DNA of 64,000 bases from Camelus bactrianus (lineage: Eukaryota > Chordata > Mammalia > Artiodactyla > Camelidae). Below the pieces are notes generated by a model. That model saw nothing but the letters and a program-made list of their open reading frames with translations, was not told the DNA's origin and searched no databases. The position numbers were made by a program, and so were the translations under genes. The stretch is from contig NC_133562.1 in assembly GCF_048773025.1 (NCBI RefSeq), forward strand, positions 32,461,501-32,525,500. The letters are read 5' to 3'. Shown here one piece after another: positions 27,068 to 40,502 of this stretch (positions within the stretch are counted from its first letter, which is position 1; every line of letters begins with the position of its first letter).

Positions 27068-30000
27068 GAGATAAGTGTGTGTGAAAGCCGCCTTCACCTA
27101 GCTTGTTGGAAACACAAAGTTTCTTTTCAGTTGCAAACTCCACTCCATACATATATATAGGGAGGTACTAGCTCCAACTCGGTTTCACTGTGAAATCAGC
27201 AGGAATATCAAACCTGCACTTGGAAAAACAATGAGAAACTAGAGTAAAATTTACTCCTCCAACCCGTTCCATTTGTGCTAGATGAACGAACGACACTTCA
27301 CATGCTCATTTCTGAGTGATAATTGTGTGTGAAAGCCGTCCTTCACATAGCTTATTGTGAACACAACGTTTCTTTCCAGTTGCATACTCCACTCCATACA
27401 TATATATGGGGAAGTACTAGTTCCAAATCTGTATAACAGGGAAAACAGAAGGAAATTCCAATCGGAACTAGGAAACACACTGTGAAAACAGAGTAAAAGT
27501 TTCTCCTGCAACCCATTCCCTTTGTGCTAGATGAACGAACGACTCCCCAGATGCTCAGTTCTGAGAGATATGTGTGTGTGAATGTCGTCCTTCACCTAGC
27601 TTGTTGGGAACACAAAGATTCTTTTCCGTTGCAATCTCCACTCCATACATATATAAGGGGAGGTACCAGCTCCAACTCCGTTTTACAGGGAAAAATGCAG
27701 GAATTTCAAACCAACACTAGGAAACACACTGAGATACCAGAGTAAAAGTTTCCCCTGCAACCTGTTCCCTTTGTGCTAGATGAACAAATTTCTCTCCACT
27801 TCCTAAGTTCTGAGAGTTAAGTGAGTCTCAAAGCCGTCCTTCACCTAGCTTGTTGGGAACACAAAGTTTCTTTTCAGTTGCAAACTCCACTCCATTCATT
27901 TAAAGGGGAGGAACTAGCTCCAACTATGTTTTACAGTGAAAACTGCAGGAACGGCAAACCGGCACTAGGAAACACACTGAGAAACCAGAGTAAATGTTTC
28001 TCCTGCAAAGCAATCCCTTTGTGCTTGATGAACGAAAGAGTCTCCACATGCTCAGTTCAGAGAGATAAGTGTGTGTGAAAGCCGTCCTTCACCTAGCTTT
28101 AGGGAACATAAAGTTTATTTTCAGTTGCAAACTGCACTCCATACATATATATGTGGAGGTACTAGCTCCAAATCGGTTTTACAGTGATAACTAAAGGAAC
28201 TTCAAACCGGCACTAGGAAACTCACTGAGAAACCAGAGTAAAAGTATCTCCTGCAACGCATTCCATTTGTGCTTGATGAACGAACGACTCTCCACATGCT
28301 CAGTTCTGAGGGATAAATGTTTGTGAAAGCCATCCTTCATCTAGCTTGTTGGGAACACAAAGTTCTTTTTCCGTAGCTAACTCCACTCCATACATATATT
28401 AGGGGAGGTACTAGCTCCAACTAAGTTTTACAGTGAAAACTGCAGGGAATTCAAACAAGCACTAGGAAACACAGTGAGAACCAGAGTAAAAGTTTCCCCT
28501 GCAAAATGTTCCCTTTGTGCTAGATGAAAGAACGACTCTCCACATTCTTATCTCTGAAGGATAAGTGTGTGTGAAAGCCGTCCTTCACCTAGCTTTTTGG
28601 GAACACAAATTTCTTTTCAGTTGCAAACTCCAATCCATACATATATATGGGGAATTACCAGCTACAACTCGGTTTTACAGTGAAAACTGCAGGTACTTCA
28701 AACCGGCACTAGGAAACACACTGTGAAACCAGAGTAAAATTGTCTTCTGTTACACGTTCCCTTTGTGCTAGATGAACGAAGACTCTCAATCGCCTCAGTT
28801 CTGAGAGATAATTGTGTGTGAAAGCCGTCCTTCACCTAGCTTGTATGGAACAAAATGTTTCTTTTCAGTTGCATACTCCTCTCCATACATATATATGGGG
28901 AGGTACTACATGCAAATCGGTTTTACAGTGAATACTGCAGGAATTTCAAAACGGCACTAGGAAACACAGTTAGAAACCAGAGTAAAAGTTACTCCTGTTA
29001 CACTTTCCCTTTTTGCTAGATGAACGAAGGTCTCTTCACATGCTCAGTTCTGAGAGATAAGTGTGAGTGAAAGCCGAACTTCACTTAGCTTGTTGTGAAC
29101 ACAAAGTTTCTTTTCAGTTGCAAACTCCAGTCCATACGTATATATGGGGAGGTTCTAACTCCAACTCTGTTTTAGAGTGAAAACTGCATTAACATCAAAC
29201 CGGCACTTGGAAAAACAATGAGATACCAGAGTAAAAGTTACTCATGCAACCCGTTCCCTGTGGCTAGATGAACGAAGGAGTCTCCACATGCTCAGTTCTG
29301 AGAGATAATTGTGTGTGAAATCCGTCCTTCACCTAGCTTATTGGGAACACAAAAATTCTTTTCAGTTGCAAATTCCACTCCATACATATATATGGGGAAG
29401 TACTGTCTCCAAATCTTTTTTACAGTGAAAACTGCAGGAACTTCAAACCGGCACTAGGAAACACACTGAGAAAACAGAGTAAAAGTTCCTCCTGCAACCA
29501 ATTCCCTTTGTGCTAGATGAACAAACCACTCTCCAGATGCTCAGTTTTGAGAGATAAGTGTGTGTGAAAGCCGTCCTTCACCTAGCTTCTTGGGAACACA
29601 AAGTTCCTTTCCCGTTGCAATCTCCAATCCATACATATATAAGGGGAGGTACCAGCTCCATCTCGGTTTTACAGTGAAAATTGCAGGAAATTCAAACCGG
29701 CTCTAGGAAACACAGTGAGAACCAGAGTAAAATTTACCCTATCAACCACTTCCCTTAGTGCTATGTGAAAAATCTTCTCTCCACTTGCTAAGTTCTGAGA
29801 GATAAGTGTGTGTGAAAGCCGTACTTCACCTATCATGTTGGGAATACAAAGTTTCTTTTCAGTTGCAAACTCCACTCCATATATATATATGGGAAGGTAC
29901 TAGCTCCAACTCGGTTTTACATTGAAACATGCAGGTATATCAAACCGGCACTTGGAAAAAAAAATGAGGAACCAGAGTAAAAGTTACTCCTGCAACTCGT

Positions 30001-32530
30001 TCCATTTGTCCTAGATGAACGAACGACTCTCCACATGCTCAGTCCTGAGAGATAAGTGTGTGTGAAAGCCGTACTTCACCTACCTTATTGGGAACACAAA
30101 GATCCTTTTCAGTTGCATACGCCAATCCATACATATATATGGGGAGGTACTAGATGCAAATCGGTTTTACATTGAAAACTGCAGGAATTTCATACCGGCA
30201 CTAGGAAACAAACTGAGAAAACAGAGTAAAAGTTTCTCCTGCAACTCATTCCCTTTGTGCTAGATGAACGAACGACTCTCCAGATGCTCAGTTCTGAGAA
30301 ATAAGTGTGTGAGAAAGCCGTCCTTCACCTAGCTTGTTGGGAACACAAAGTTTCTTTCCGTTGCAAACTCCACTCCATACATATATAAGGGGAAATTCCA
30401 GCTCCAACTCGATTTTACAGTGAAAACTGCAGGAACTATAAACCAGCACTAGGAAACACATTGAAAACCAGAGTAAAAGTTTCTCCTGCAACCTGTTCCC
30501 ATTGTGCTAGATGAACGAAGGACTCTCCACATGCTCAGTTCTGACAGATAACTGTGTGTGAAAGCCGTACTTCACCTAGCTTGTTGGGAACATAAAGTTC
30601 CTTTCCAGTTGCATACTCCACTCAATAAATATATATGGGGAAGTACTAGCTCCAACTCGGTTTTAGAGTGAAAACTGCAGGAACTTCAAACCGGCACTAG
30701 GAAACACACTGATAAACCAGAGAAAATGTTTCTCCTCCAAACCGTTCCCTTTGTACTAGATGAACGAACGACTCTCCACATGCTCAGTTCTGAGAGATAA
30801 GTTTGTGTGAAAGCCGTCCTTAACATATCTTGTTGGGAAAACATAGTTTCTTTTCAGTTGCTAATTAAAATCCATACATATATATGGGGAGGTACTAGCT
30901 CCAACTCGGTTTTACAGTGAAAACTGCAGGAACTTCAAACCGGCACTAGGAAACACACTGAAAAACCAGAGAAAATCTTTCACCTGCAACCCGTTCCCTT
31001 TGTACTAGATAAACGAACGACTCTCCAAATGCTCAGTTCTGAGAGATAAGTGTGTGTGAAAGCCGTCCTTCAACTAGCTTGTTGGGAACACAAAGTTTCT
31101 TTTCAGATGCAAACTCCACTCCATACATATATATGTGGAGGTACAAACTCCAACTCGATTTTACAGTGAAAACTGCAGGAACATCAAAAAGGCACTTCTA
31201 AAAACAATGAGAAACCAGAGTTAAAGTTACTCCTGCAACGAGTTTTTTGGGCAAGATGAATGAACGACTCTCCACATGCTCAGTTCTGAGGGATAAATGT
31301 GTGTGAAAGCCATCCTTCATCTAGCTTGTTGGGAACACAATGTTCTTTTCCGTTGCAAACTCCACTCCATACATATATAAGGGGAGGTACCAGCTCCAAC
31401 TCGGTTTAACAGTGAAAAATGCTGGAACTAAAAACCAGCACTAGGAAACCCAGTGAGAAAACAGAGTAAAAGTTTCTATTGTTACCCGTTCCCTTTGTGC
31501 TAGATGAAGAAACGACTCTCCACAGGCTCAGTTCTGAGAGATTATTGTGTGTGAAAGCCGTCCTTCACATAGCTTGTTGGGAACACAAAGTTTCTTTTCA
31601 GTTGCATACTCCAATTCATACATATATAAGGGGAGGTACTAGCTCAAACTCGGTTTTACAGTGAAAACTGCAGGAATTTCAAACCAGCACTAGGAATCAC
31701 ACTGAGAAACCAGAATAAAAGTTTCTCCTGCAACTCTTTCCCTTTGTGCTAGATGAACGAACGTCTCTCCAAATGCTCAGTTCTGAGAGAAAAGTGTGTG
31801 TGAAAGCCGTCCTTCACATAGCTTGTTGGGAACACAAAGTTTCTTTTCAGTTGCATACACCACTCCATACATATATAAAGGGAGGTACCAGATCCAACTC
31901 GCTTTTACAGTGAATACTGCAGGAACTTCAAACCGGCACTAGGAATCTCACTGAGAAACCAGAGTAAAAGTTTCTCCTGTTACCTGTTCCCTATGTGCTA
32001 GATGAACGAAGGCTCTCCATAGTCTCAGTTCTGAGAGATAAGTGTGTGTGAAAGCCGTCCTTCACCTAGCTTGTTGGGAACACAAAGTTTCTTTTCCGTT
32101 GCAAAATACTCTCCATACATATATAAGGGGAGGTACCAGCTCCAACTCGGTTTTACAGCGAAAAATGCAGGAACTAAAAACCAGCACTAGGAAACCCAGT
32201 GAGAAACCAGAGTAAAGTTTCTCCTGTTACCCGTTCCCTTTGTGCTAGATGAACCAACGACTATCCACAGGCTCAGTTCTGAGAGATAATTGTGTGTGAA
32301 AGCTCTCCTTCACCTAGCTTTACGGTAGATAAAGATTCTTTTCAGTTGCAAATTCCACTCCATTCATATATATGGGGAGGTACCAGCTCTTTCTCGGTTT
32401 TACAGTGAAAACTGCAGGAACTTCAAACCGGCACTAGGAAACACACTGAGAGACCAGAGTAAAATTTTCTCCTGCAACGCGTTCAATTTTTGCTATATGT
32501 ACGAATGTCTCTTCACATGCTCAGTTCTGA
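27068..32530 (+). repeat. HOR1 copy 6 (type A2), 22 monomers
   Basis: Complete 5,463-bp unit that is the 21,604-bp counterpart of copy 2, with the same TCATGTTGG, extended A-run and AGTCCTGAG marks. It has the normal CTCGCTTTTACAG near 31,897, where copy 2 lacks a base. It lacks one base itself in CATTGAAAACCAG near 30,463, where copy 2 reads CATTGAGAAACCAG. Confidence 0.92.
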
Positions 32531-35500
32531 GAGATAAGTGTGTGTGAAAGCCGCCTTCACCTAGCTTGTTGGAAACACAAAGTTTCTTTTCAGTTGCAAA
32601 CTCCACTCCATACATATATATAGGGAGGTACTAGCTCCAACTCGGTTTCACTGTGAAATCAGCAGGAATATCAAACCTGCACTTGGAAAAACAATGAGAA
32701 ACTAGAGTAAAATTTACTCCTCCAACCCGTTCCATTTGGGCTAGATGAACGAACGACACTTCACATGCTCATTTCTGAGTGATAATTGTGTGTGAAAGCC
32801 GTCCTTCACATAGCTTATTGTGAACACAACGTTTCTTTCCAGTTGCATACTCCACTCCATACATATATATGGGGAAGTACTAGTTCCAAATCTGTATAAC
32901 AGGGAAAACAGAAGGAAATTCCAATCGGAACTAGGAAACACACTGTGAAAACAGAGTAAAAGTTTCTCCTGCAACCCATTCCCTTTGTGCTAGATGAACG
33001 AACGACTCCCCAGATGCTCAGTTCTGAGAGATATGTGTGTGTGAATGTCGTCCTTCACCTAGCTTGTTGGGAACACAAAGATTCTTTTCCGTTGCAATCT
33101 CCACTCCATACATTTATAAGGGGAGGTACCAGCTCCAACTCCGTTTTACAGGGAAAAATGCAGGAATTTCAAACCAACACTAGGAAACACACTGAGATAC
33201 CAGAGTAAAAGTTTCCCCTGCAAACTCTTCCCTTTGTGATAGATGAACAAATATCTCTCCACTTGCTAAGTTCTGAGAGTTAAGTGTGTCTCAAAGCCGT
33301 CCTTCACCTAGCTTGTTGGGAACACAAAGTTTCTTTTCAGTTGCAAAATCCACTCCATTCATTTATAGGGGAGGAACTAGCTCCAACTATGTTTTACAGT
33401 GAAAACTGCAGGAACGGCAAACCGGCACTAGGAAACACACTGAGAAACCAGAGTAAAAGTTTCTCCTGCAAAGCAATCCCTTTGTGCTTGATGAACGAAA
33501 GAGTCTCCACATGCTCAGTTCAGAGAGATAAGTGTGTGTGAAAGCCGTCCTTCACCTAGCTTTAGGGAACATAAAGTTTATTTTCAGTTGCAAACTGCAC
33601 TCCATACATATATATGTGGAGGTACTAGCTCCAAATCGGTTTTACAGTGAAAACTGAAGGAACTTCAAACCGGCACTAGGAAACTCACTGAGAAACCAGA
33701 GTAAAAGTATCACCTGCAACGCATTCCATTTGTGCTTGATGAACGAACGACTCTCCGCATGCTCAGTTCTGAGGGATAAATGTTTGTGAAAGCCATCCTT
33801 CATCTAGCTTGTTGGGAACACAAAGTTCTTTTTCCGTAGCTAACTCCACTCCATACATATATTAGGGGAGGTACTAGCTCCAACTAGGTTTTACAGTGAA
33901 AACTGCAGGGAATTCAAACAAGCACTAGGAAACACAGTGAGAACCAGAGTAAAAGTTTCCCCTGCAAAACGTTCCCTTTGTGCTAGATGAAAGTACGACT
34001 CTCCACATTCTTACCTCTGAAGGATAAGTGTGTGTGAAAGCCGTCCTTCACCTAGCTTTTTGGGAACACAAATTTCTTTTCAGTTGCAAACTCCAATCCA
34101 TACATATATATGGGGAATTACCAGCTACAACTCGGTTTTACAGTGAAAACTGCAGGTACTTCAAACCGGCACTAGGAAACACACTGTGAAACCAGAGTAA
34201 AATTGTCTTCTGTTACACGTTCCCTTTGTGCTAGATGAACGAAGACTCTCAATCGCCTCAGTTCTGAGAGATAATTGTGTGTGAAAGCCGTCCTTCACCT
34301 AGCTTGTATGGAACAAAATGTTTCTTTTCAGTTGCATACTCCTCTCCATACATATATATGGGGAGGTACTACATGCAAATCGGTTTTACAGTGAATACTG
34401 CAGGAATTTCAAAACGGCACTAGGAAACACAGTTAGAAACCAGAGTAAAAGTTTCTCCTGTTACACGTTCCCTTTTTGCTAGATGAACGAAGGTCTCTCC
34501 ACATGCTCAGTTCTGAGAGATAAGTGTGAGTGAAAGCCGAACTTCACTTAGCTTGTTGTGAACACAAAGTTTCTTTTCAGTTGCAAACTCCAGTCCATAC
34601 GTATATATGGGGAGGTTCTAACTCCAACTCTGTTTTAGAGTGAAAACTGCATTAACATCAAACCGGCACTTGGAAAAACAATGAGATACCAGAGTAAAAG
34701 TTACTCATGCAACCCGTTCCCTGTGGATAGATGAACGAACGAGTCTCCACATGCTCAGTTCTGAGAGATAATTGTGTGTGAAATCCGTCCTTCACCTAGC
34801 TTATTGGGAACACAAAAATTCTTTTCAGTTGCAAATTCCACTCCATATATATATATGGGGAAGTACTATCTCCAAATCTTTTTTACAGTGAAAACTGCAG
34901 GAACTTCAAACCGGCACTAGGAAACACACTGAGAAAACAGAGTAATAGTTCCTCCTGCAACCAATTCCCTTTGTGCTAGATGAACAAACCACTCTCCAGA
35001 TGCTCAGTTTTGAGAGATAAGTGTGTGTGAAAGCCGTCCTTCACCTAGCTTCTTGGGAACACAAAGTTCCTTTCCCGTTGCAATCTCCAATCCATACATA
35101 TATAAGGGGAGGTACCAGCTCCATCTCGGTTTTACAGTGAAAATTGCAGGAAATTCAAACCGGCTCTAGGAAACACAGTGAGAACCAGAGTAAAATTTAC
35201 ACTTTCAACCACTTCCCTTAGTGCTATGTGAAAAATCTTCTCTCCACTTGCTAAGTTCTGAGAGATAAGTGTGTGTGAAAGCCGTACTTCACCTATCTTG
35301 TTGGGAATACAAAGTTTCTTTTCAGTTGCAAACTCCTCTCCATATATATATATGGGAAGGTTTCTAGCTCCAACTCGGTTTTACATTGAAACATGCAGGT
35401 ATATCAAACCGGCACTTGGAAAAAAAATGAGGAACCAGAGTAAAAGTTACTCCTGCAACTCGTTCCATTTGTCCTAGATGAACGACCGACTCTCCACATG

Positions 35501-37666
35501 CTCAGTTCTGAGAGATAAGTGTGTGTGAAAGCCATACTTCACCTACCTTATTGGGAACACAAAGATTCTTTTCAGTTGCATACGCCAATCCATAAATATA
35601 TATGGGGAGGTACTAGATGCAAATCGGTTTTACAGTGAAAACTGCAGGAATTTCATACCGGCACTAGGAAACAAACTGAGAAAACAGAGTAAAAGTTGCT
35701 CCTGCAACTCATTCCCTTTGTGCTAGATGAACGAACGACTCTCCAGATGCTCAGTTCTGAGAAATAAGTGTGTGAGAAAGCCGTCCTTCACCTAGCTTGT
35801 TGGGAACACAAAGTTTCTTTCCGTTGCACACTCCACTCCATACATATATAAGGGGAAATTCCAGCTCCAACTCGATTTTACAGTGAAAACTGCAGGAACT
35901 ATAAACCAGCACTAGGAAACACATTGAGAAACCAGAGTAAAAGTTTCTCCTGCAACCTCTTCCCATTGTGCTAGATGAACGAAGGACTCTCCACATGCTC
36001 AGTTCTGACAGATAACTGTGTGTGAAAGCCGTACTTCATCTAGCTTGTTGGGAACATAAAGTTCCTTTCCAGTTGCATACTCCACTCAATAAATATATAT
36101 GGGGAAGTACTAGCTCCAACTCGGTTTTAGAGTGAAAACTGCAGGAACTTCAAACCGGCACTAGGAAACACACTGATAAACCAGAGAAAATGTTTCTCCT
36201 CCAAACCGTTCCCTTTGTACTAGATGAACGAACGACTCTCCACATGCTCAGTTCTGAGAGATAAGTTTGTGTGAAAGCCGTCCTTAACATATCTTGTTGG
36301 GAAAACATAGTTTCTTTTCAGTTGCAAATTCCAATCCATACATATATATGGGGAGGTACTAGCTCCAACTCGGTTTTACAGTGAAAACTGCAGGAACTTC
36401 AAAACGGCACTAGGAAACACACTGAAAACCAGAGAAAATCTTTCACCTGCAAACCGTTCCCTTTGTACTAGATGAACGAACGACTCTCCAAATGCTCAGT
36501 TCTGAGAGATAAGTGTGTGTGAAAGCCGTCCTTCAACTAGCTTGTTGGGAACACAAAGTTTCTTTTCAGATGCAAACTCCACTCCATACATACATATGTG
36601 GAGGTACAAACTCCAACTCGATTTTACAGTGAAAACTGCAGGAACATCAAACCGGCACTTGGAAAAACAATGAGAAACCAGAGTTAAAGTTACTCCTGCA
36701 ACGAGTTTTTTGGGCAAGATGAATGAACGACTCTCCACAGGCTCAGTACTGAGAGATAATTGTGTGTGAAAGCCGTCCTTCACTTAGCTAGTTGGGAACA
36801 CAAAGTTTCTTTTCCGTTGCAAACCCCAATCCATACATATATAAAGTGAGGTTCCAGCTCCAACTCGGTTTTACAGTGAAAATTGCAGGAAATTCAAGCC
36901 GGATCTGGGAAACACACAGAGAAACCAGAGTAAAAGTTTCTCTAGCAAACTGTTTCCTTTGTGCTAGATGAAAGAACGACTCTCCACATGCTCAGTTCTG
37001 AGAGATAAGTGTGTGTCAAAGCCGTCCTTCACCTAGCTTGTTGGGAACACAAAGTTTCTTTTCCGTTGCAATCTCCACTCCATACATATAAAAGGGGAGG
37101 TAAAAGTTCCAACATTCTTTTACAGGGAAAACTGCAGGAACTTCAAACCGGCACTAGGAAACACACTGAGAAACCAGAGTAAAATTTTCTCCTGTTACCT
37201 GTTCCCTATGTGCTAGATGAACGAAGGCTCTCCATAGTCTCAGTTCTGAGAGATAAGTGTGTGTGAAAGCCGTCCTTCACCTAGCTTGTTGGGAACACAA
37301 AGTTTCTTTTCCGTTGCAAAATACTCTCCATACATATATAAGGGGAGGTACCAGCTCCAACTCGGTTTTACAGCGAAAAATGCAGGAACTAAAAACCAGC
37401 ACTAGGAAACCCAGTGAGAAACCAGAGTAAAGTTTCTCCTGTCACCCGTTCCCTTTGTGCTAGATGAACCAACGACTATCCACAGGCTCAGTTCTGAGAG
37501 ATAATTGTGTGTGAAAGCTGTCCTTCAACTAGCTTTACGGTAGATAAAGATTCTTTTCAGTTGCATATTCCACTCCATTCATATATATGGGGAGGTACCA
37601 GCTCTTTCTCGGTTTTACAGTGAAAACTGCAGGAACTTCAAACCGGCACTAGGAAACACACTGAGA
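32531..37666 (+). repeat. HOR1 copy 7 (type B), cut short at its last monomer
   Basis: Counterpart of copy 3 at +21,604 bp, with the same B-type marks and the same two-for-three monomer swap (about 36,755-37,250). It stops about 80 bp before the expected end of the unit, at the hybrid junction 37,659-37,666. A private T to G change (AAGTTGCTCC) lies near 35,696. Confidence 0.9.
37659..37666 (+). other. Hybrid junction of an unequal exchange (five monomers lost)
   Basis: Up to AAACACAC the sequence follows the last monomer of the B unit (compare 16,054). From GAGAAACC onward it follows monomer 5 of the next unit (compare 12,090 and 17,306). The left parent's diagnostic A is kept at 37,658 and the right parent's diagnostic A appears at 37,667, so the exchange lies in these eight identical bases. 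Two different positions of the HOR are joined in register with the monomer, and 1,243 bp (five monomers) are absent relative to the first round. Confidence 0.85.
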
Positions 37667-40480
37667 AACCAGAGTAAAAGTATCACCTGCAACGCATTCC
37701 ATTTGTGCTTGATGAACGAACGACTCTCCGCATGCTCAGTTCTGAGGGATAAATGTTTGTGAAAGCCATCCTTCATCTAGCTTGTTGGGAACACAAAGTT
37801 CTTTTTCCGTAGCTAACTCCACTCCATACATATATTAGGGGAGGTACTAGCTCCAACTAGGTTTTACAGTGAAAACTGCAGGGAATTCAAACAAGCACTA
37901 GGAAACACAGTGAGAACCAGAGTAAAAGTTTCCCCTGCAAAACGTTCCCTTTGTGCTAGATGAAAGAACGACTCTCCACATTCTTACCTCTGAAGGATAA
38001 GTGTGTGTGAAAGCCGTCCTTCACCTAGCTTTTTGGGAACACAAATTTCTTTTCAGTTGCAAACTCCAATCCATACATATATATGGGGAATTACCAGCTA
38101 CAACTCGGTTTTACAGTGAAAACTGCAGGTACTTCAAACCGGCACTAGGAAACACACTGTGAAACCAGAGTAAAATTGTCTTCTGTTACACGTTCCCTTT
38201 GTGCTAGATGAACGAAGACTCTCAATCGCCACAGTTCTGAGATATAATTGTGTGTGAAAGCCGTCCTTCACCTAGCTTGTATGGAACTAAATGTTTCTTT
38301 TCAGTTGCATACTCCTCTCCATACATATATATGGGGAGGTACTACATGCAAATCGGTTTTACAGTGAATACTGCAGGAATTTCAAAACGGCACTAGGAAA
38401 CACAGTTAGAAACCAGAGTAAAAGTTTCTCCTGTTACACGTTCCCTTTTTGCTAGATGAACGAAGGTCTCTCCACATGCTCAGTTCTGAGAGATAAGTGT
38501 GAGTGAAAGCCGAACTTCACTTAGCTTGTTGTGAACACAAAGTTTCTATTCAGTTGCAAACTCCAGTCCATATGTATATATGGGGAGGTTCTAACTCCAA
38601 CTCTGTTTTAGAGTGAAAACTGCATTAACATCAAACCGGCACTTGGAAAAACAATGAGATACCAGAGTAAAAGTTACTCATGCAAACCGTTCCCTGTGGC
38701 TAGATGAACGAACGAGTCTCCACATGCTCAGTTCTGAGAGATAATTGTGTGTGAAATCCGTCCTTCACCTAGCTTATTGGGAACACAAAAATTCTTTTCA
38801 GTTGCAAATTCCACTCCATACATATATATGGGGAAGTACTATCTCCAAATCTTTTTTACAGTGAAAACTGCAGGAACTTCAAACCGGCACTAGGAAACAC
38901 ACTGAGAAAACAGAGTAAAAGTTCCTCCTGCAACCAATTCCCTTTGTGCTAGATGAACAAACCACTCTCCAGATGCTCAGTTTTGAGAGATAAGTGTGTG
39001 TGAAAGCCGTCCTTCACCTAGCTTCTTGGGAACACAAAGTTCCTTTCCCGTTGCAATCTCCAATCCATACATATATAAGGGGAGGTACCAGCTCCATCTC
39101 GGTTTTACAGTGAAAATTGCAGGAAATTCAAACCGGCTCTAGGAAACACAGTGAGAAGCAGAGTAAAATTTACACTTTCAACCACTTCCCTTAGTGCTAT
39201 GTGAAAAATCTTCTCTCCACTTGCTAAGTTCTGAGAGATAAGTGTGTGTGAAAGCCGTACTTCACCTATCTTGTTGGGAATACAAAGTTTCTTTTCAGTT
39301 GCAAACTCCACTCCATATATATATATGGGAAGGTACTAGCTCCAACTCGGTTTTACATTGAAACATGCAGGTATATCAAACCGGCACTTGGAAAAAAAAT
39401 GAGGAACCAGAGTAAAAGTTACTCCTGCAACTCGTTCCATTTGTCCTAGATGAACGACCGACTCTCCACATGCTCAGTTCTGAGAGATAAGTGTGTGTGA
39501 AAGCCATACTTCACCTACCTTATTGGGAACACAAAGATTCTTTTCAGTTGCATACGCCAATCCATACATATATATGGGGAGGTACTAGATGCAAATCGGT
39601 TTTACAGTGAAAACTGCAGGAATTTCATACCGGCACTAGGAAACAAACTGAGAAAACAGAGTAAAAGTTTCTCCTGCAACTCATTCCCTTTGTGCTAGAT
39701 GAACGAACGACTCTCCAGATGCTCAGTTCTGAGAAATAAGTGTGTGAGGAAGCCGTCCTTCACCTAGCTTGTTGGGAACACAAAGTTTCTTTCCGTTGCA
39801 AACTCCACTCCATACATATATAAGGGGAAATTCCAGCTCCAACTCGATTTTACAGTGAAAACTGCAGGAACTATAAACCAGCACTAGGAAACACATTGAG
39901 AAACCAGAGTAAAAGTTTCTCCTGCAACCTCTTCCCATTGTGCTAGATGAACGAAGGACTCTCCACATGCTCAGTTCTGACAGATAACTGTGTGTGAAAG
40001 CCGTACTTCACCTAGCTTGTTGGGAACATAAAGTTCCTTTCCAGTTGCATACTCCACTCAATAAATATATATGGGGAAGTACTAGCTCCAACTCGGTTTT
40101 AGAGTGAAAACTGCAGGAACTTCAAACCGGCACTAGGAAACACACTGATAAACCAGAGAAAATGTTTCTCCTCCAAACCGTTCCCTTTGTACTAGATGAA
40201 CGAACGACTCTCCACATGCTCAGTTCTGAGAGATAAGTTTGTGTGAAAGCCGTCCTTAACATATCTTGTTGGGAAAACATAGTTTCTTTTCAGTTGCAAA
40301 TTCCAATCCATACATATATATGGGGAGGTACTAGCTCCAACTCGGTTTTACAGTGAAAACTGCAGGAACTTCAAACCGGCACTAGGAAACACACTGAAAA
40401 ACCAGAGAAAATCTTTCACCTGCAACCCGTTCCCTTTGTACTAGATGAACGAACGACTCTCCAAATGCTCAGTTCTGAGA
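37667..40480 (+). repeat. HOR1 copy 8 (C-like), head missing
   Basis: Begins in monomer 5 at the hybrid junction and runs to about monomer 17. Its head is B-like (TATCACCTGC, CCGCATGC). It turns C-like by about 38,230 (GCCACAGTTCTGAGATATAA, as in copy 4), then B-like again near its end (CAACCTCTTCCC near 39,928, GCAAATTCCAATCC near 40,297). It is therefore a mosaic of unit types. It ends between 40,461 and 40,503, where another monomer type takes over. Confidence 0.85.
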
Positions 40481-40502
40481 GATAAGTGTGTGTGAAAGCC
40501 GT

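Larger units (their letters stand above)
21605..37666 (+). repeat. Super-HOR, second round, interrupted before its C unit
   Basis: This repeats the A1-A2-B series of the first round at a constant offset of 21,604 bp up to the hybrid junction at 37,659-37,666. There the end of the B unit and the first five monomers of the expected C unit are missing. The C-like copy resumes after the junction with an offset of 20,361-20,362 bp, i.e. five monomers less. If the interpretation is right, the array contains at least two rounds of the 87-monomer block, the second one edited by unequal exchange. Confidence 0.88.
1..40480 (+). repeat. HOR1 domain: 22-monomer higher-order repeat, 5,463 bp
   Basis: The same series of 22 distinguishable monomers recurs every 5,463 bp. 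Position-specific marks include CCGCCTTCACC in monomer 1, GGAACGGCAAACCGG in monomer 4, TTTAGGGAACATAAAG in monomer 5, ACTGCATTAACATC in monomer 9, an uninterrupted AT dyad in monomer 12, and TTTTTTGGGCAAGATGAATG near the end of monomer 17. Neighbouring monomers within the unit differ far more than matching monomers in successive units, which defines an HOR. Seven copies start in the window and an eighth begins mid-unit. The right edge lies between 40,461 (last HOR1-specific CCAAATGCTC) and 40,503 (first base of a different monomer type). Confidence 0.95.
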
